DNA of 64,000 nucleotides, from contig NZ_CP035758.1 in the NCBI RefSeq assembly GCF_004208415.1, positions 6,510,001-6,574,000 on the forward strand, in the 5' to 3' direction. Origin of the DNA: Ktedonosporobacter rubrisoli (GTDB taxonomy: Bacteria; Chloroflexota; Ktedonobacteria; Ktedonobacterales; Ktedonobacteraceae). The position numbers were made by a program, and so were the translations under genes. Numbering within the stretch: position 1 is the first letter of the stretch; every line of letters starts with the position of its first letter. This document shows positions 1 through 8,863 of the stretch, one piece after another. A model generated the notes under the pieces. It did not search any database. It was not told the origin of the DNA and saw only the letters and a program-made list of their open reading frames with translations.

Positions 1-7
1 TTTCGTC

Positions 8-529
8 TCAGCGGGGCCTCCAGTGAAGCCCTGGAAAAAGCGTTTCAAGAGGAGCACTGCCTATTTCCTCTCTTGATAACGCCACCTCAAGATTGGGCAG
101 CACCCAGGGAATGACCCCGAGAAACTCCATTTGCAGCACTGGCTGCGGAAAGGTAGGAGAGAGCGCGTGCGCCTTTTCGGTAAACGCCACCTGAAACCAG
201 TCATCGACTGACGTATATTCCCGGGGGTTGGCTGGCCGGTTCAGAAGACGGCCTACCAGGTGGGAGAACCCTCCATAGCATGCCTGATGCCTCTCAGCGT
301 TCCCACAATACACATAGACCTCTGTCTCTTTCTCTGGGAGCATCCCCAGATCCTCAAAGAGTGCTCCCATAGCTGACGTAAGGGCCTGGCCAGCCAGGCA
401 GGCGGCAAGGTAGTTCTGGCAACCTGGGCATGAGCAGGTAATGGTCTCTTTCTTGAGGTACGCTTCATGTGTGGCCTGACTATCGACTTCGATGACCCAT
501 TCTCCGAGAGTCAACTGTTCAAAAGGCAT
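8..529 (-). CDS. Hypothetical Cys-rich protein (173 aa)
   Basis: I do not recognise this family. The 173-residue product has a compact Cys cluster near its N-terminus (C32, C34, C37, C44 within TCSCPGCQNYLAAC), followed by C75 and C84, which suggests a structural metal site. There is no signal peptide or membrane segment, so it is probably cytosolic. The frame stays open upstream to base 613, but the ATG at 529 is preceded by AAAGGAG at a six-base spacing and the extra 28 residues are Lys/Glu-rich and unconvincing, so 529 is preferred. The gene points away from the metal-regulator operon that starts at 801. Confidence 0.7.
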   Translation of the reverse strand: MPFEQLTLGEWVIEVDSQATHEAYLKKETITCSCPGCQNYLAACLAGQALTSAMGALFEDLGMLPEKETEVYVYCGNAERHQACYGGFSHLVGRLLNRPANPREYTSVDDWFQVAFTEKAHALSPTFPQPVLQMEFLGVIPWVLPNLEVALSREEIGSAPLETLFPGLHWRPR

Positions 530-732
530 CTTCTGCTCCTTTGCGTGGTTGGTGATGTGATCACCTTTCCTCTTCTCTGGCCCGTCCTCGTGTCCAAATG
601 ACAGCGGCATCATGCTTCTGGTTTCAGCCCCTCTTTTTCTGATGATGAGCTACTTCATCCACAAAACAGTATATAATTTTTGCCAGCAGAGATGCTTTGC
701 CCATATGTGCAGTATTTCTTGCAATAAAATCC

Positions 733-761
733 TTGACAGGGATCTCTTCCCATTTTATCAT
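733..761 (+). promoter_or_regulatory. Sigma-70-like promoter of the metal efflux operon
   Basis: A consensus -35 TTGACA (733-738) is separated by 17 bases from a -10 TATCAT (756-761), about 40 bases upstream of the ArsR-family start at 801. The -10 lies inside the palindrome at 756-783, so a bound repressor would directly block RNA polymerase. Confidence 0.75.
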
Positions 762-783
762 ATCAGTAGGTACTGATATGATA
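756..783 (+). promoter_or_regulatory. 28-bp perfect palindromic operator
   Basis: TATCATATCAGTA (756-768), a GG spacer and TACTGATATGATA (771-783) form a perfect inverted repeat that overlaps the -10 and ends 17 bases before the start codon of the ArsR/CmtR-like gene. Its place and symmetry fit the autoregulatory site of a dimeric winged-helix repressor. Binding itself is inferred. Confidence 0.75.
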
Positions 784-800
784 GTTTAAGAGAGAAAGAG

Positions 801-1148
801 ATGCTTACCCAAACACGTTCAGCACCTATAGTGCTGCAGGCAAAGCTGTTTCGCGGCTTTTCTGATCTTTCACGACTGAGCCTGCTCAGTGCCCTGCGAA
901 CAGGTCCACTCACCGTATCTGAGTTGATTGAACACACCGGGCTTACGCAATCCAACACCTCCAATCACTTACGTTGTTTGCTCGATTGCAACCTCGTGAC
1001 ATGTGAGCAGCAGGGCCGCTACGTACGCTACGCGCTTGCCGATCCACGAATTGCCGAACTGCTCGCACTCTCTGAAGAACTGTTGAAGGAAGTGACTCAT
1101 GGAGTCTCTGCCTGCCCTCGATACGCTGCACAGGAGGAAGATTGCTAA
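801..1148 (+). CDS. ArsR/SmtB-family metal-sensing repressor, CmtR-like
   Basis: A 115-residue winged-helix repressor expected to sense a thiophilic metal such as Cd or Pb and derepress the downstream transporter. The HTH spans about residues 35-65 (ELIEHTGLTQSNTSNHL), followed by the wing (QQGRYVRYAL). The recognition-helix region carries C59-x3-C63 (LRCLLDC) and a C-terminal C105, matching the arrangement of the three metal-binding cysteines of mycobacterial CmtR (C57, C61, C102). C68 and C115 are additional. The stop overlaps the ATG of the transporter (TAATG), indicating translational coupling. Metal identity is inferred from the Cys pattern only. Confidence 0.88.
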   Translation: MLTQTRSAPIVLQAKLFRGFSDLSRLSLLSALRTGPLTVSELIEHTGLTQSNTSNHLRCLLDCNLVTCEQQGRYVRYALADPRIAELLALSEELLKEVTHGVSACPRYAAQEEDC

Positions 1149-1846
1149 TGGATGGTTCCTTGCCCATGGCAAAGACATCTTCTCTCACTTCACCTGGACC
1201 TCGACGCCCCGGACAGGTTCGCCTCGGCATTGGTATCGAGGTCATCGCCATTGTCTGGATGCTGATTGAAGCAACCGTTGCCCTCACCACCGGTTTTGCG
1301 ACAAGAAGCGTTTCTCTTGAAGGGTTTGGCATCGATAGCATCATTGAACTGATTGCTGGCGGCATGCTGCTGTGGCGTTTGCTGGTTGAGCAACAAGGCG
1401 GGTCAGTCGAGCGGGTCGAGTATGCCGAACGGCGTGCCGCCTGGGTAACAGCTTTGAGCTTGTTTGCCCTCGCACTCTACATCGTTGGAGATAGTATCTT
1501 GAGCGTTCTCAGCAGAACGCGCCCCGCATCCTCCTGGTGGGGTGTCGGCCTGGCAATCGCTGCCGCCGTCATCATGCCGCTACTGTTCATTGGGAAACGT
1601 CGGGTAGCCAAACGCATTGGGAGCGCAGCGCTCAAGGCCGATGCGGCGTGCAGTCTGACCTGTGCCTACATGTCAGTCGCGTTGCTGCTTGGCCTGCTGC
1701 TCAATCGACTGTTTGGCTGGTGGTGGGCTGATTCCCTGGCAGCCCTTGCGCTTGTATACTTCGTGGTGCAAGAAGGACGTGAAGCCTGGCATGAGGCACG
1801 TACGGGCGAGGCATGTTCCTGCTGTGCGGATGAGGATGAGGACTAA
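1148..1846 (+). CDS. Cation efflux (CDF-like) transporter with Cys/acidic tail
   Basis: A 232-residue membrane protein with about five or six hydrophobic segments (roughly 25-48, 60-80, 100-122, 132-150, 170-190, 193-208). It has the CDF-like motifs SLEGFGIDS (E58, D63) and LKADAACSLTCAYMS (D165), where family members coordinate the transported metal. The C-terminus ends CSCCADEDED (C223, C225, C226), a likely soft-metal binding tail replacing the usual cytosolic domain. Three starts are possible (TTG 1142, ATG 1148, ATG 1166); ATG 1148 is chosen because it overlaps the regulator's TAA and lies ten bases after AGGAGG. It probably exports the metal sensed by the upstream repressor. Confidence 0.82.
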   Translation: MDGSLPMAKTSSLTSPGPRRPGQVRLGIGIEVIAIVWMLIEATVALTTGFATRSVSLEGFGIDSIIELIAGGMLLWRLLVEQQGGSVERVEYAERRAAWVTALSLFALALYIVGDSILSVLSRTRPASSWWGVGLAIAAAVIMPLLFIGKRRVAKRIGSAALKADAACSLTCAYMSVALLLGLLLNRLFGWWWADSLAALALVYFVVQEGREAWHEARTGEACSCCADEDED

Positions 1847-1848
1847 TG

Positions 1849-2303
1849 AGCCTTTGTGTGCAAAGCGGCAGAGCTTTGCACTCCTCACACATATATAGCG
1901 CTATCCCCTGCTGAAAACCTGGCCTTATGAGTCATTTGCCCTATATACTAGCCCCAACTTTCATGCCATAATTATGGAGTCGAAGCGCACTGATGGCGAA
2001 AAGGCGAAAAGCTGCAAACCATACAGCTAAGCATTATGCAATTGTTACATGCCGTCATAAGCGGCCTGGCTGCTTCTGCCATCGCATATAAGCTTCTGCG
2101 TAAACGGGGATAAAGGTATGTCGAAGTAGCCGTCCCCTTGACGAATCTCATAACTCACCTCATAATCTAAAACTCAAAAGGTTGAGCATTCGATGGGACG
2201 CCTGAGATAAAAGAGTGCGTTGATGAAATGACTATGTACGTATCTGCAACCAAGAGCAACACAAGGCGCTCCAGCTCACATTTACAATTGATAAGGAATT
2301 GCG
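1849..2303. other. Gene-free interval, 455 bp
   Basis: Between the cation transporter and the pentapeptide-repeat gene no ORF with a plausible ribosome site is visible. There is no strong hairpin or recognisable RNA motif. It presumably holds the terminator of the metal operon and the promoter of the gene at 2304, but I cannot point to either. Confidence 0.5.
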
Positions 2304-3326
2304 ATGAAGAAACGTTCTTTTCACTTTAGCAAAGTCGTATTTCATCCCTCGACGCTGGCTATTCTTTCTGGCTTGTTCGGGGCAGTCATCGGCTTCCTCA
2401 TCAACCTTGTGAGCGGAGGAAACGCATCTAATAATATCTGGATCTCGCTAGTTTTTGCCATTATGTTCAGTCTTGGGCTCACAGCCTGGCAAGCATCCGA
2501 GCAGGCAAAGACCGATAAGCAATGGATGACAATGCTTCAGGAGATGGTCTTCCAAACCTACTTCCTCACACTTCTCACCGATAAGCCGGAAGTCTCGCAG
2601 ATTGCCAAGCAGCGCCTGGGTCAGGTCTTGAAATCTTTAGATGCCGAGCAGCAGCTAAGTATGCTGCATTTTTTCAGCCACAACGGCCTCCCTGTTACAT
2701 TTATAGGCGATGCGCTGAGGGGGAGCAAAGCCCTTGTAGGAGCGGATCTGCAAAAGATGGAACTGCCGAGCGTGCAACTTGACGATACGAATCTGAATTC
2801 TGTGAATCTTAGTGGTGCCAATCTCAGCGCTGCCGATCTCAGTGGTGCTGCGTTGTATCATGCCAACCTCTCCGGGGCTAATTTACGCCGGGCGAACATG
2901 AAAGACTCCGATATGAGAGGCATAGATTTACAGGGCGCCAATCTCACTGAAGCTGATCTCAGCGGCTCTGCCCTACTGGCAGACCATGAGAAAACTGCTC
3001 ATAAGGCAAACCTGGCACATGCCATACTCACGCATGCGAAGTTACGAGGCGCCAATCTCACTGAAGCTGATCTCAGTGGCGCCAACTTGCGGAGCGCTGA
3101 TCTCTCGAAAGCAACTTTCACCGGAGCTAATTTACAGGGCGCCGATCTCACCGACGCTACCCTCACCGAGGCAACATTCATAAGAGCTAATTTACAGGGC
3201 GCCGATCTCACTGGCGCCGATCTCACCTACGCCCTGCTCGATGATGCTGATCTGCGCAACGCCATAGTGACTGATGAGCAATTGCAGGCGATCAGTACTG
3301 GCAAGAACATGAGGAGAGAGGGCTAG
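2304..3326 (+). CDS. Membrane-anchored pentapeptide-repeat protein
   Basis: A 340-residue protein. Two hydrophobic segments (about 16-36 and 45-63) are followed by a helical linker (about 65-140). The rest is A(N/D)Lxx pentapeptide repeats from about residue 145 to 325, expected to fold as a right-handed quadrilateral beta-helix. A non-repeat insertion near residues 225-240 (LLADHEKTAHK) breaks the helix. At DNA level several repeat units are almost identical (for example around 2937-2965 and 3052-3080), indicating recent internal duplication. The start has a clear AAGGA. The helix probably faces the cytoplasm, and function cannot be inferred from the fold alone. Confidence 0.85.
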   Translation: MKKRSFHFSKVVFHPSTLAILSGLFGAVIGFLINLVSGGNASNNIWISLVFAIMFSLGLTAWQASEQAKTDKQWMTMLQEMVFQTYFLTLLTDKPEVSQIAKQRLGQVLKSLDAEQQLSMLHFFSHNGLPVTFIGDALRGSKALVGADLQKMELPSVQLDDTNLNSVNLSGANLSAADLSGAALYHANLSGANLRRANMKDSDMRGIDLQGANLTEADLSGSALLADHEKTAHKANLAHAILTHAKLRGANLTEADLSGANLRSADLSKATFTGANLQGADLTDATLTEATFIRANLQGADLTGADLTYALLDDADLRNAIVTDEQLQAISTGKNMRREG

Positions 3327-3505
3327 AAAACAAAAAAGATTAGCCCAATTGCGAGCCCAGGATCAGGGCGATACCCGGACCAAAGGGAGTAGCCACGTCA
3401 AGACTCTGTGAAAATCCCAGCTACCCCCAGCAAAAGACGATTTCCCAGATCCTTGACACCTGGATGGAGTACCGCTAGCATGGTGATAAAAGAAGGAGTA
3501 GAAGC

Positions 3506-5233
3506 ATGGAGAGCTATCACGAGGTACTTCCTCACCCTCTTGCTCCCCTTCGCGTTCCTACGACGAGGGAAGAGGCCCATTTTCTGGCGGCAGTCGGCCC
3601 GGCTGCGCTTTCGGTCTTGCCATACCAGCCCCAACACGACGTCAAGACGCAACAAGCTTGTATGCTCGCTCTGGCCTTGCTGCGAGAGCCAGCCGCAATC
3701 CAACTCCTTGATGAGTATCAACAGGACCAACGGCAGACAGTGCAGCGCGAATATATGAAGATAAAAAAGGGTCTGAAGCGTTCGTTGAGGCCGAAGTGGT
3801 TGTGTGGAGAGGTGGACGTGAAGTGGAGATACGATAAAAACAGCTTGACCGTGGGTGATTTACCCTCGTTGAAAGGGATTGAAGCGCTGGTCCATGCGTC
3901 TTATTACAAAGGACAGCTTCATTTCCTCTCCTCTTCGCCTCCTTGTCAAAAGGGGGATCTGACCTTACTGACACACCTGCCGGGACTCAGGGAGGTCATC
4001 CTCGACGGCTGGCCCTATGCCGACCTCTCCGCGCTCTCGTGTCTACCCCAGCTCAGCAGCCTCTCGATACAGGGGAACAAGTTGAGCGATCTTGCCGGGC
4101 TGGAGGTATTCCCGCAGCTGAAGTCTTTCCAAATCTGGAGCAGGGTGCTTAGCGATCTTTCTTCCCTGCCAGCGCACGCCAGCCTGGAGCATTTCCATAT
4201 TTCATGCCGACAGCCTGTTGATCTCTCTCGGTTGACGATCCTGCCCCAGCTACGAGAACTGACGATCGAGGGTACCTTTGCCGCCACAGAGTTGCCGGCG
4301 CTGCCAGATCTTGAGCGCTTGACGCTTACGCGCATCAGAGAGAGGAACGCGCTTCCCCCACTTCCTGCCTTCCCCCATCTGTCCGCACTCAGGCTCTCAA
4401 ACTGGGAAGAACTGCGCGATCTTTCAACACTCCCTGTGTTGCCTGAGCTGCGCGAGCTTGAGTGCGTTTCTTGTATCCAGCTCGGCGATCTCACCCCTTT
4501 AGCCGAGATGCCAGGGCTGGCCTCGCTCTCATTGCGGGGATGCTCGCAAATAAGCGATCTGGCGCCGCTGGCCAATCTGCGGGAACTTCAGGCGCTGGTG
4601 CTTCCATGGCAAGGGAAAGTTCGGGATATTGCAGCGCTGGCAAGCTTAGGAGCATTACAAAGCCTTAGCTTCAGCGCAAACCACACTAAGATGGACCTCT
4701 CTCCTCTCGCGCACCTGCACGAGGTACAGAGACTCACCATCTATGATCTCGATAAGGTGGCTGATGTGTCGCCCCTGAGCGGATTGACCAGCTTGCGCGA
4801 ACTCATTTTGAGTGAGTGCCGAGCCGTGGAAGATCTCTCACCCCTGGCAGGATTGAGCGCTTTGCACAAACTTGCCTTGTGGTCTGCCCGTGCCATCAAG
4901 GATCTGTCGCCTCTAGCCGGATTGGCGAAATTGAGTATTCTTAATTTGACGGACTGTTACGCCCTGACGGATTTCTCTCCTTTGGCACAGTTGACGGAAC
5001 TGACCTGGTTGAAACTGACGTCCTGTACACAGTTGGATGAGAAAAATCTGGCAATGCTCGCTTCGCTTGAACACCTGGCGCATCTTGATCTGTGGAACTG
5101 CACGCAACTGCGCACCCTTGACGCACTCCTCTTGTTCCCCGCGCTTGAGTCGGTGGTCGTGGAACCGGCCAGGAGTAAAGACCCGACCATCAAGATCTTG
5201 CAGGAGCGTGGGATCGTGAAATATTCCCACTGA
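3506..5233 (+). CDS. Leucine-rich repeat protein, internalin-type repeats
   Basis: 575 residues. After an N-terminal, partly helical region of about 100 residues the protein is built of 20-24-residue leucine-rich repeats of the form L-x2-L-x-L-x2-C-x2-L-x-D-L-S-P-L-A, continuing to about residue 560. The DLSPLAGL sub-motif is typical of bacterial SDS22-like/internalin LRRs. No signal peptide or wall anchor is visible, so it is probably an intracellular protein-binding scaffold. The start ATG follows AAGGAG at eight bases. The partner is unknown. The gene is separate from both neighbours. Confidence 0.85.
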   Translation: MESYHEVLPHPLAPLRVPTTREEAHFLAAVGPAALSVLPYQPQHDVKTQQACMLALALLREPAAIQLLDEYQQDQRQTVQREYMKIKKGLKRSLRPKWLCGEVDVKWRYDKNSLTVGDLPSLKGIEALVHASYYKGQLHFLSSSPPCQKGDLTLLTHLPGLREVILDGWPYADLSALSCLPQLSSLSIQGNKLSDLAGLEVFPQLKSFQIWSRVLSDLSSLPAHASLEHFHISCRQPVDLSRLTILPQLRELTIEGTFAATELPALPDLERLTLTRIRERNALPPLPAFPHLSALRLSNWEELRDLSTLPVLPELRELECVSCIQLGDLTPLAEMPGLASLSLRGCSQISDLAPLANLRELQALVLPWQGKVRDIAALASLGALQSLSFSANHTKMDLSPLAHLHEVQRLTIYDLDKVADVSPLSGLTSLRELILSECRAVEDLSPLAGLSALHKLALWSARAIKDLSPLAGLAKLSILNLTDCYALTDFSPLAQLTELTWLKLTSCTQLDEKNLAMLASLEHLAHLDLWNCTQLRTLDALLLFPALESVVVEPARSKDPTIKILQERGIVKYSH

Positions 5234-5386
5234 CGCCAAATCTCTAAAAGGATGTCAGGCGGCCATGCGTTGTGCAGCCACCCAGGGAGATCATAACGGC
5301 GAGGCCCGTGCCTCACACAGCCATAAGTGGGTATAATGGGTTCGCGGGAAAACGCGCCAACAGAGCTGATTGATAAGGAGAGTGCT

Positions 5387-6007
5387 ATGTTCAATGTATG
5401 CCCACAATGCGGGGAATATTCAGTTGAGAAGGCCATCGATGCTTCTGGTCCCTTTGCAATCTGCCCTTTTTGCGGCTATGCCCACCCCTTTCTCCAACTT
5501 CCGCTCTTTCTCCTGAGCGGCCCCAGTGGCGTAGGCAAAACGACTGTCTGCCTGGAACTGCCTGCTCTTCTGCACGAATGCGTGGTCTTAGACTCCGATA
5601 TCCTCTGGGGAGCCGTCACCGCTACTCCTGAGAACAACTATCAGGACTATCGCAATCTCTGGCTGCGGATAGCAAAAAATGTGGGGCAAAGCGGGAGACC
5701 AGTGGTCCTCTGCGGGACTGCCATCCCTGAACAATTTGAAGCATGTCCAGAACGTCGGTATTTCTCGACTTTGCACTATCTGGCCCTTGTGTGCAATGAT
5801 CAGCTCCTGGAAGCGCGCCTCAAACAGCGGCCGAACTGGCGGCACTCGGGTTCAGCAGAGAATATCAGGAGCATGCTTCAATTTAATCGATGGCTCAAGG
5901 AGCATGCTGCTACCACACGTCCCGCTATGACGCTCATGGATACGAGTCAGCGCTCAATTTCTGAGACGGTGCGGGAGGTTGCGCAATGGGTACGGCAACG
6001 CCTGTAG
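5387..6007 (+). CDS. Zinc-ribbon P-loop kinase-like NTPase
   Basis: A 206-residue protein combining an N-terminal zinc ribbon (C5-x2-C8 and C26-x2-C29, in CPQCGEY and CPFCGY) with a P-loop domain (GPSGVGKT, residues 45-52). The latter is followed by a DSD acidic motif, as in small nucleotide or shikimate-like kinases. No transmembrane segment is present, so it is cytosolic. The longer frame starts at 5327, but ATG 5387 has AAGGAG at a good distance and begins directly at the zinc ribbon. The substrate is unknown. The C-terminal half (RPNWRHSGSAENIRSML) could be a lid region. Confidence 0.78.
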   Translation: MFNVCPQCGEYSVEKAIDASGPFAICPFCGYAHPFLQLPLFLLSGPSGVGKTTVCLELPALLHECVVLDSDILWGAVTATPENNYQDYRNLWLRIAKNVGQSGRPVVLCGTAIPEQFEACPERRYFSTLHYLALVCNDQLLEARLKQRPNWRHSGSAENIRSMLQFNRWLKEHAATTRPAMTLMDTSQRSISETVREVAQWVRQRL

Positions 6008-6271
6008 CATCCCCCCTTGCACTTTTCTCCTGCACAACATCAGGCCAGGCTTCTCAAAAGGCATGGGTGAGCCAGAGCCTTGCCGCCTGCACGCACAGCC
6101 AAGCCCCTGGTGCGGCCAGTAAGCAAGCATAGAGCCTCGATATTGACTATACGAAGTTTTCGGTGGGAGTGAGGCGCACCGATAGAGAACGAGCCAGGCT
6201 AAGGTTGTGCTTCCAGGCTGCTCTTTTTCGCATAGGAAGCCGCATATTGAGAGGCGTTTTTCAGAGCAAGC

Positions 6272-7141
6272 TTACTGAGATTGTTTCTCCAACTGGCTTG
6301 CCTCTCTATGGCGGTCAGTGGCGTGCAGCAAATTGATGTAATTATTTCTGACCCGTTGCGTATTGATATGGTGGGCTCCCAATAACTTCTCCCTTAACCC
6401 TAGTGCTCTCTTATAGAGCGGCTCCGCCTCCTCATATCGCCAGTGCTCATAGCAGAGGCACGCAAGATTATTCAAAATGGTTGCCATCTGCACATCTTCC
6501 TCTAACAGCACTTCCCTTATCGTTAAGGCCCTTCGGAAGTATCTCTCCGCCTCCTCATATCTTCCCTGCACATAGTAGAGCCAACCCAGTTGATGCAAGT
6601 AAGATCCCGTCTGTAGATCTTCTCCGCACTCCTTCTCCCTTATTGCTATCGCCCTCTTGAGATATGCCTCCGCCTCCTCATATTTTCTCTGCACATAGTA
6701 GAGATCCGCCAGATCGTGCAAAGTGCGGGCCAGCTCTGGATCTTCCCCCTGCTTCTCCTTTATCTTCAACGCCCTCTTGAGGCACCCCACACCCTCCTCA
6801 TAGCGCTCCTGCGCATCGTAGAGATCTGCTAGATTGTGCAAGGTATCGGCAAAATCGAGATCTTCTTCCTCTAACCTCTCCTTTATCGCCAACTCCCTCT
6901 TGTAGCACTCCTCTGCCTCCTTATACCGCTTCTGCTCCTGATAGAGCGTACCCAAATTATGCAAAGTGAGCGCTGTCGGCGCCGACACCTCGGGCCGCTT
7001 TTCGCCGATTGTCAGCGCTCGCTTGTAGAGCGCTTCAGCCTTCTTATAATCCTTCTGTTTATAGTAGAGCCAGCCCAGATTGTGCAGCAGACACGATGTT
7101 GCGGGATCTTCTTTCAATAGCCTTTCCTTTCTTGCTCGCAT
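6272..7141 (-). CDS. Tetratricopeptide-repeat protein (kinesin-light-chain type)
   Basis: 289 residues forming about six 42-residue TPRs of the KLC type, each with LHNLxxLYxxQxRYEEAExxYKRALxIxEK. The protein consists almost wholly of repeats and should be a cytosolic protein-interaction scaffold. The ATG at 7141 has no clear Shine-Dalgarno site. The frame is open upstream to about 7237 without another good start, and the first residues resemble the end of a missing TPR unit (RARKERLLKEDPAT). The gene may therefore be a 5'-truncated copy of a longer TPR protein. Compare the TPR gene at 12210-13583. Confidence 0.75.
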   Translation of the reverse strand: MRARKERLLKEDPATSCLLHNLGWLYYKQKDYKKAEALYKRALTIGEKRPEVSAPTALTLHNLGTLYQEQKRYKEAEECYKRELAIKERLEEEDLDFADTLHNLADLYDAQERYEEGVGCLKRALKIKEKQGEDPELARTLHDLADLYYVQRKYEEAEAYLKRAIAIREKECGEDLQTGSYLHQLGWLYYVQGRYEEAERYFRRALTIREVLLEEDVQMATILNNLACLCYEHWRYEEAEPLYKRALGLREKLLGAHHINTQRVRNNYINLLHATDRHREASQLEKQSQ

Positions 7142-7460
7142 CTTCTTGGGAGTGGCATTGCTTCCGCGCCGCGCTTCCAGTAGGACCAGGTGGCGAGATC
7201 GGCTTTTAACAGCAAATTTTTCGTTTGCAAGTGCTTAGCGGATTGAGTGTAGCACAAGGGAGTAGGAGCAGCAATAAGTAAACTTTCGCTTTTGCCTATC
7301 CTGAGTATCTCTGGCTGCTAAGATAATGGTCAGCTGACTTATGCTAATCATTTGCTATTCAAAAAGCACTACATTTAATTATCTTGCCTCTTATGTGTAA
7401 AATATGTTATCATCATAAGATGCAAGATAATGTTTTTCAAGTGCAAGAAGGAAGCATGGG

Positions 7461-8591
7461 ATGATAACAATAAAAACAGTTCTTCCTCCGACCATTTATC
7501 TTGCTCAAGGGAGAATATATGCTCAACAGGGCAGCGTCTATGCGCTGGATGCCCTGAATGGCGTCACACTGCAAACATATCCTACTCTTGGCTACAGAGC
7601 GCTTAGTATAGCAAACGACATACTATATCTGAATGTGAATCGCCACCCTGACGCTTTCACACAAGCCTTACATTTACACGATGGCTCTCTTCTGTGGACA
7701 TATAAGACTGAGAAATCCTTAGTCGGGGCCCCTGTCATTGGAAACGGAGCCGAGGTAGTGTACACCAATACGGCCCGTGGGCAAATATATGCGCTACAAG
7801 CAAATGATGGTAGTTTGCTCTGGCAATTCCGTATTGATCTTGGTCCTGATGTTTTGCCAGCCCTCGGCCCTTTTATTCATACTGCGCCTCTCGTTGCTGG
7901 TGAGATTCTCTATCTGGCCCCCTCCGTTAATAATCCCCTGCGACCATTCCTTTACGCCTTGCGGGCAAAAGATGGCAAGCTGCTCTGGAAGGTACCACTT
8001 CCGGCCTCAAGCCATTTTCCCCTGACAATTGTGGAAGGAGTCATTTATATTGCTGCTCATAATAGCTGGCTCGCCTTCGACGCCCATAATGGCTCGGTTA
8101 TCTGGCAAGAGAGGACAAACGCTCTGACTTGCGCAGACACAGTGAGCATGAATGGAATACTCTACACGAGCTCCACTGAAATACTGCATGAATTCACTCC
8201 CTCAGGCCGATGGGGCCATCAGCGACACGCCTTTCTTTGTGCGCGCCGCGCCAGCGATGGCACTTTATTATGGAGGCAGGAAATTGGCGTGGGTGAAAAT
8301 AGCGAGCCAACCTCACCAGCTGTCGCCCAGAATATCATCTGTGTTGGCATGAACGATGGTTCTCTCTATACTTTTCTAGCAAGTAGCGGCGCCCCTCTAT
8401 GGTCCTATCAGACAGGAGGAAATTTCCTCTCCACACCAATAATAGGAGAGAACAACATAGTATATGTAGGAGCAAATGATGGTAATGTCTATGCCCTGCA
8501 AATGCTCGATGGGACATTGTTGTGGAAGACTTTTGTGAGTACTGCGCTCTCAAGTGTCTTCTCTTTCGGCAAAATTGAGAAAAAAGAATAA
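7461..8591 (+). CDS. PQQ-like beta-propeller repeat protein
   Basis: 376 residues made of PQQ/quinoprotein-type blades, each ending with a (D/N)GSLLW-like motif (DGSLLWTYKT, DGSLLWQFRI, DGKLLWKVPL, NGSVIWQERT, DGTLLWRQEI, SGAPLWSYQT, DGTLLWKTFV). This is the seven- to eight-bladed propeller fold. There is no signal peptide and no dehydrogenase cofactor motif, so it is more likely a binding propeller than an enzyme. The start follows GAAGGAAG; a nearer upstream ATG is closed at once by a stop. An AT-rich promoter region precedes it. Confidence 0.82.
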   Translation: MITIKTVLPPTIYLAQGRIYAQQGSVYALDALNGVTLQTYPTLGYRALSIANDILYLNVNRHPDAFTQALHLHDGSLLWTYKTEKSLVGAPVIGNGAEVVYTNTARGQIYALQANDGSLLWQFRIDLGPDVLPALGPFIHTAPLVAGEILYLAPSVNNPLRPFLYALRAKDGKLLWKVPLPASSHFPLTIVEGVIYIAAHNSWLAFDAHNGSVIWQERTNALTCADTVSMNGILYTSSTEILHEFTPSGRWGHQRHAFLCARRASDGTLLWRQEIGVGENSEPTSPAVAQNIICVGMNDGSLYTFLASSGAPLWSYQTGGNFLSTPIIGENNIVYVGANDGNVYALQMLDGTLLWKTFVSTALSSVFSFGKIEKKE

Positions 8592-8863
8592 GAGCTCACC
8601 GGCTCCATTATAGCAAATACGCGCCTCACCAGGTCTGCAAGCGCCCAATCCTCATGTCAATCAGGGCCGCCCTCCTTTCCAGGCAAACGTACAAACCCGC
8701 TCTAGCGCCGACTTAGCCAATTGCTGGCCCGCGCGGAGATGAAACATATTCGTCATACTTCTGGCATACTTCGGCGACACTTGTGCGCTATCCTTCTCAG
8801 AGAAGCAACCCCGGGCTAAAGCTCTGCCGTTTTGCCATCATTTATATGGAAGAAGTAGCTGAA

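Noticed and set aside
2800..3300. CRISPR-like short direct repeats
   Set aside because: The repeats are in-frame codons for pentapeptide units, of irregular length and without spacers.
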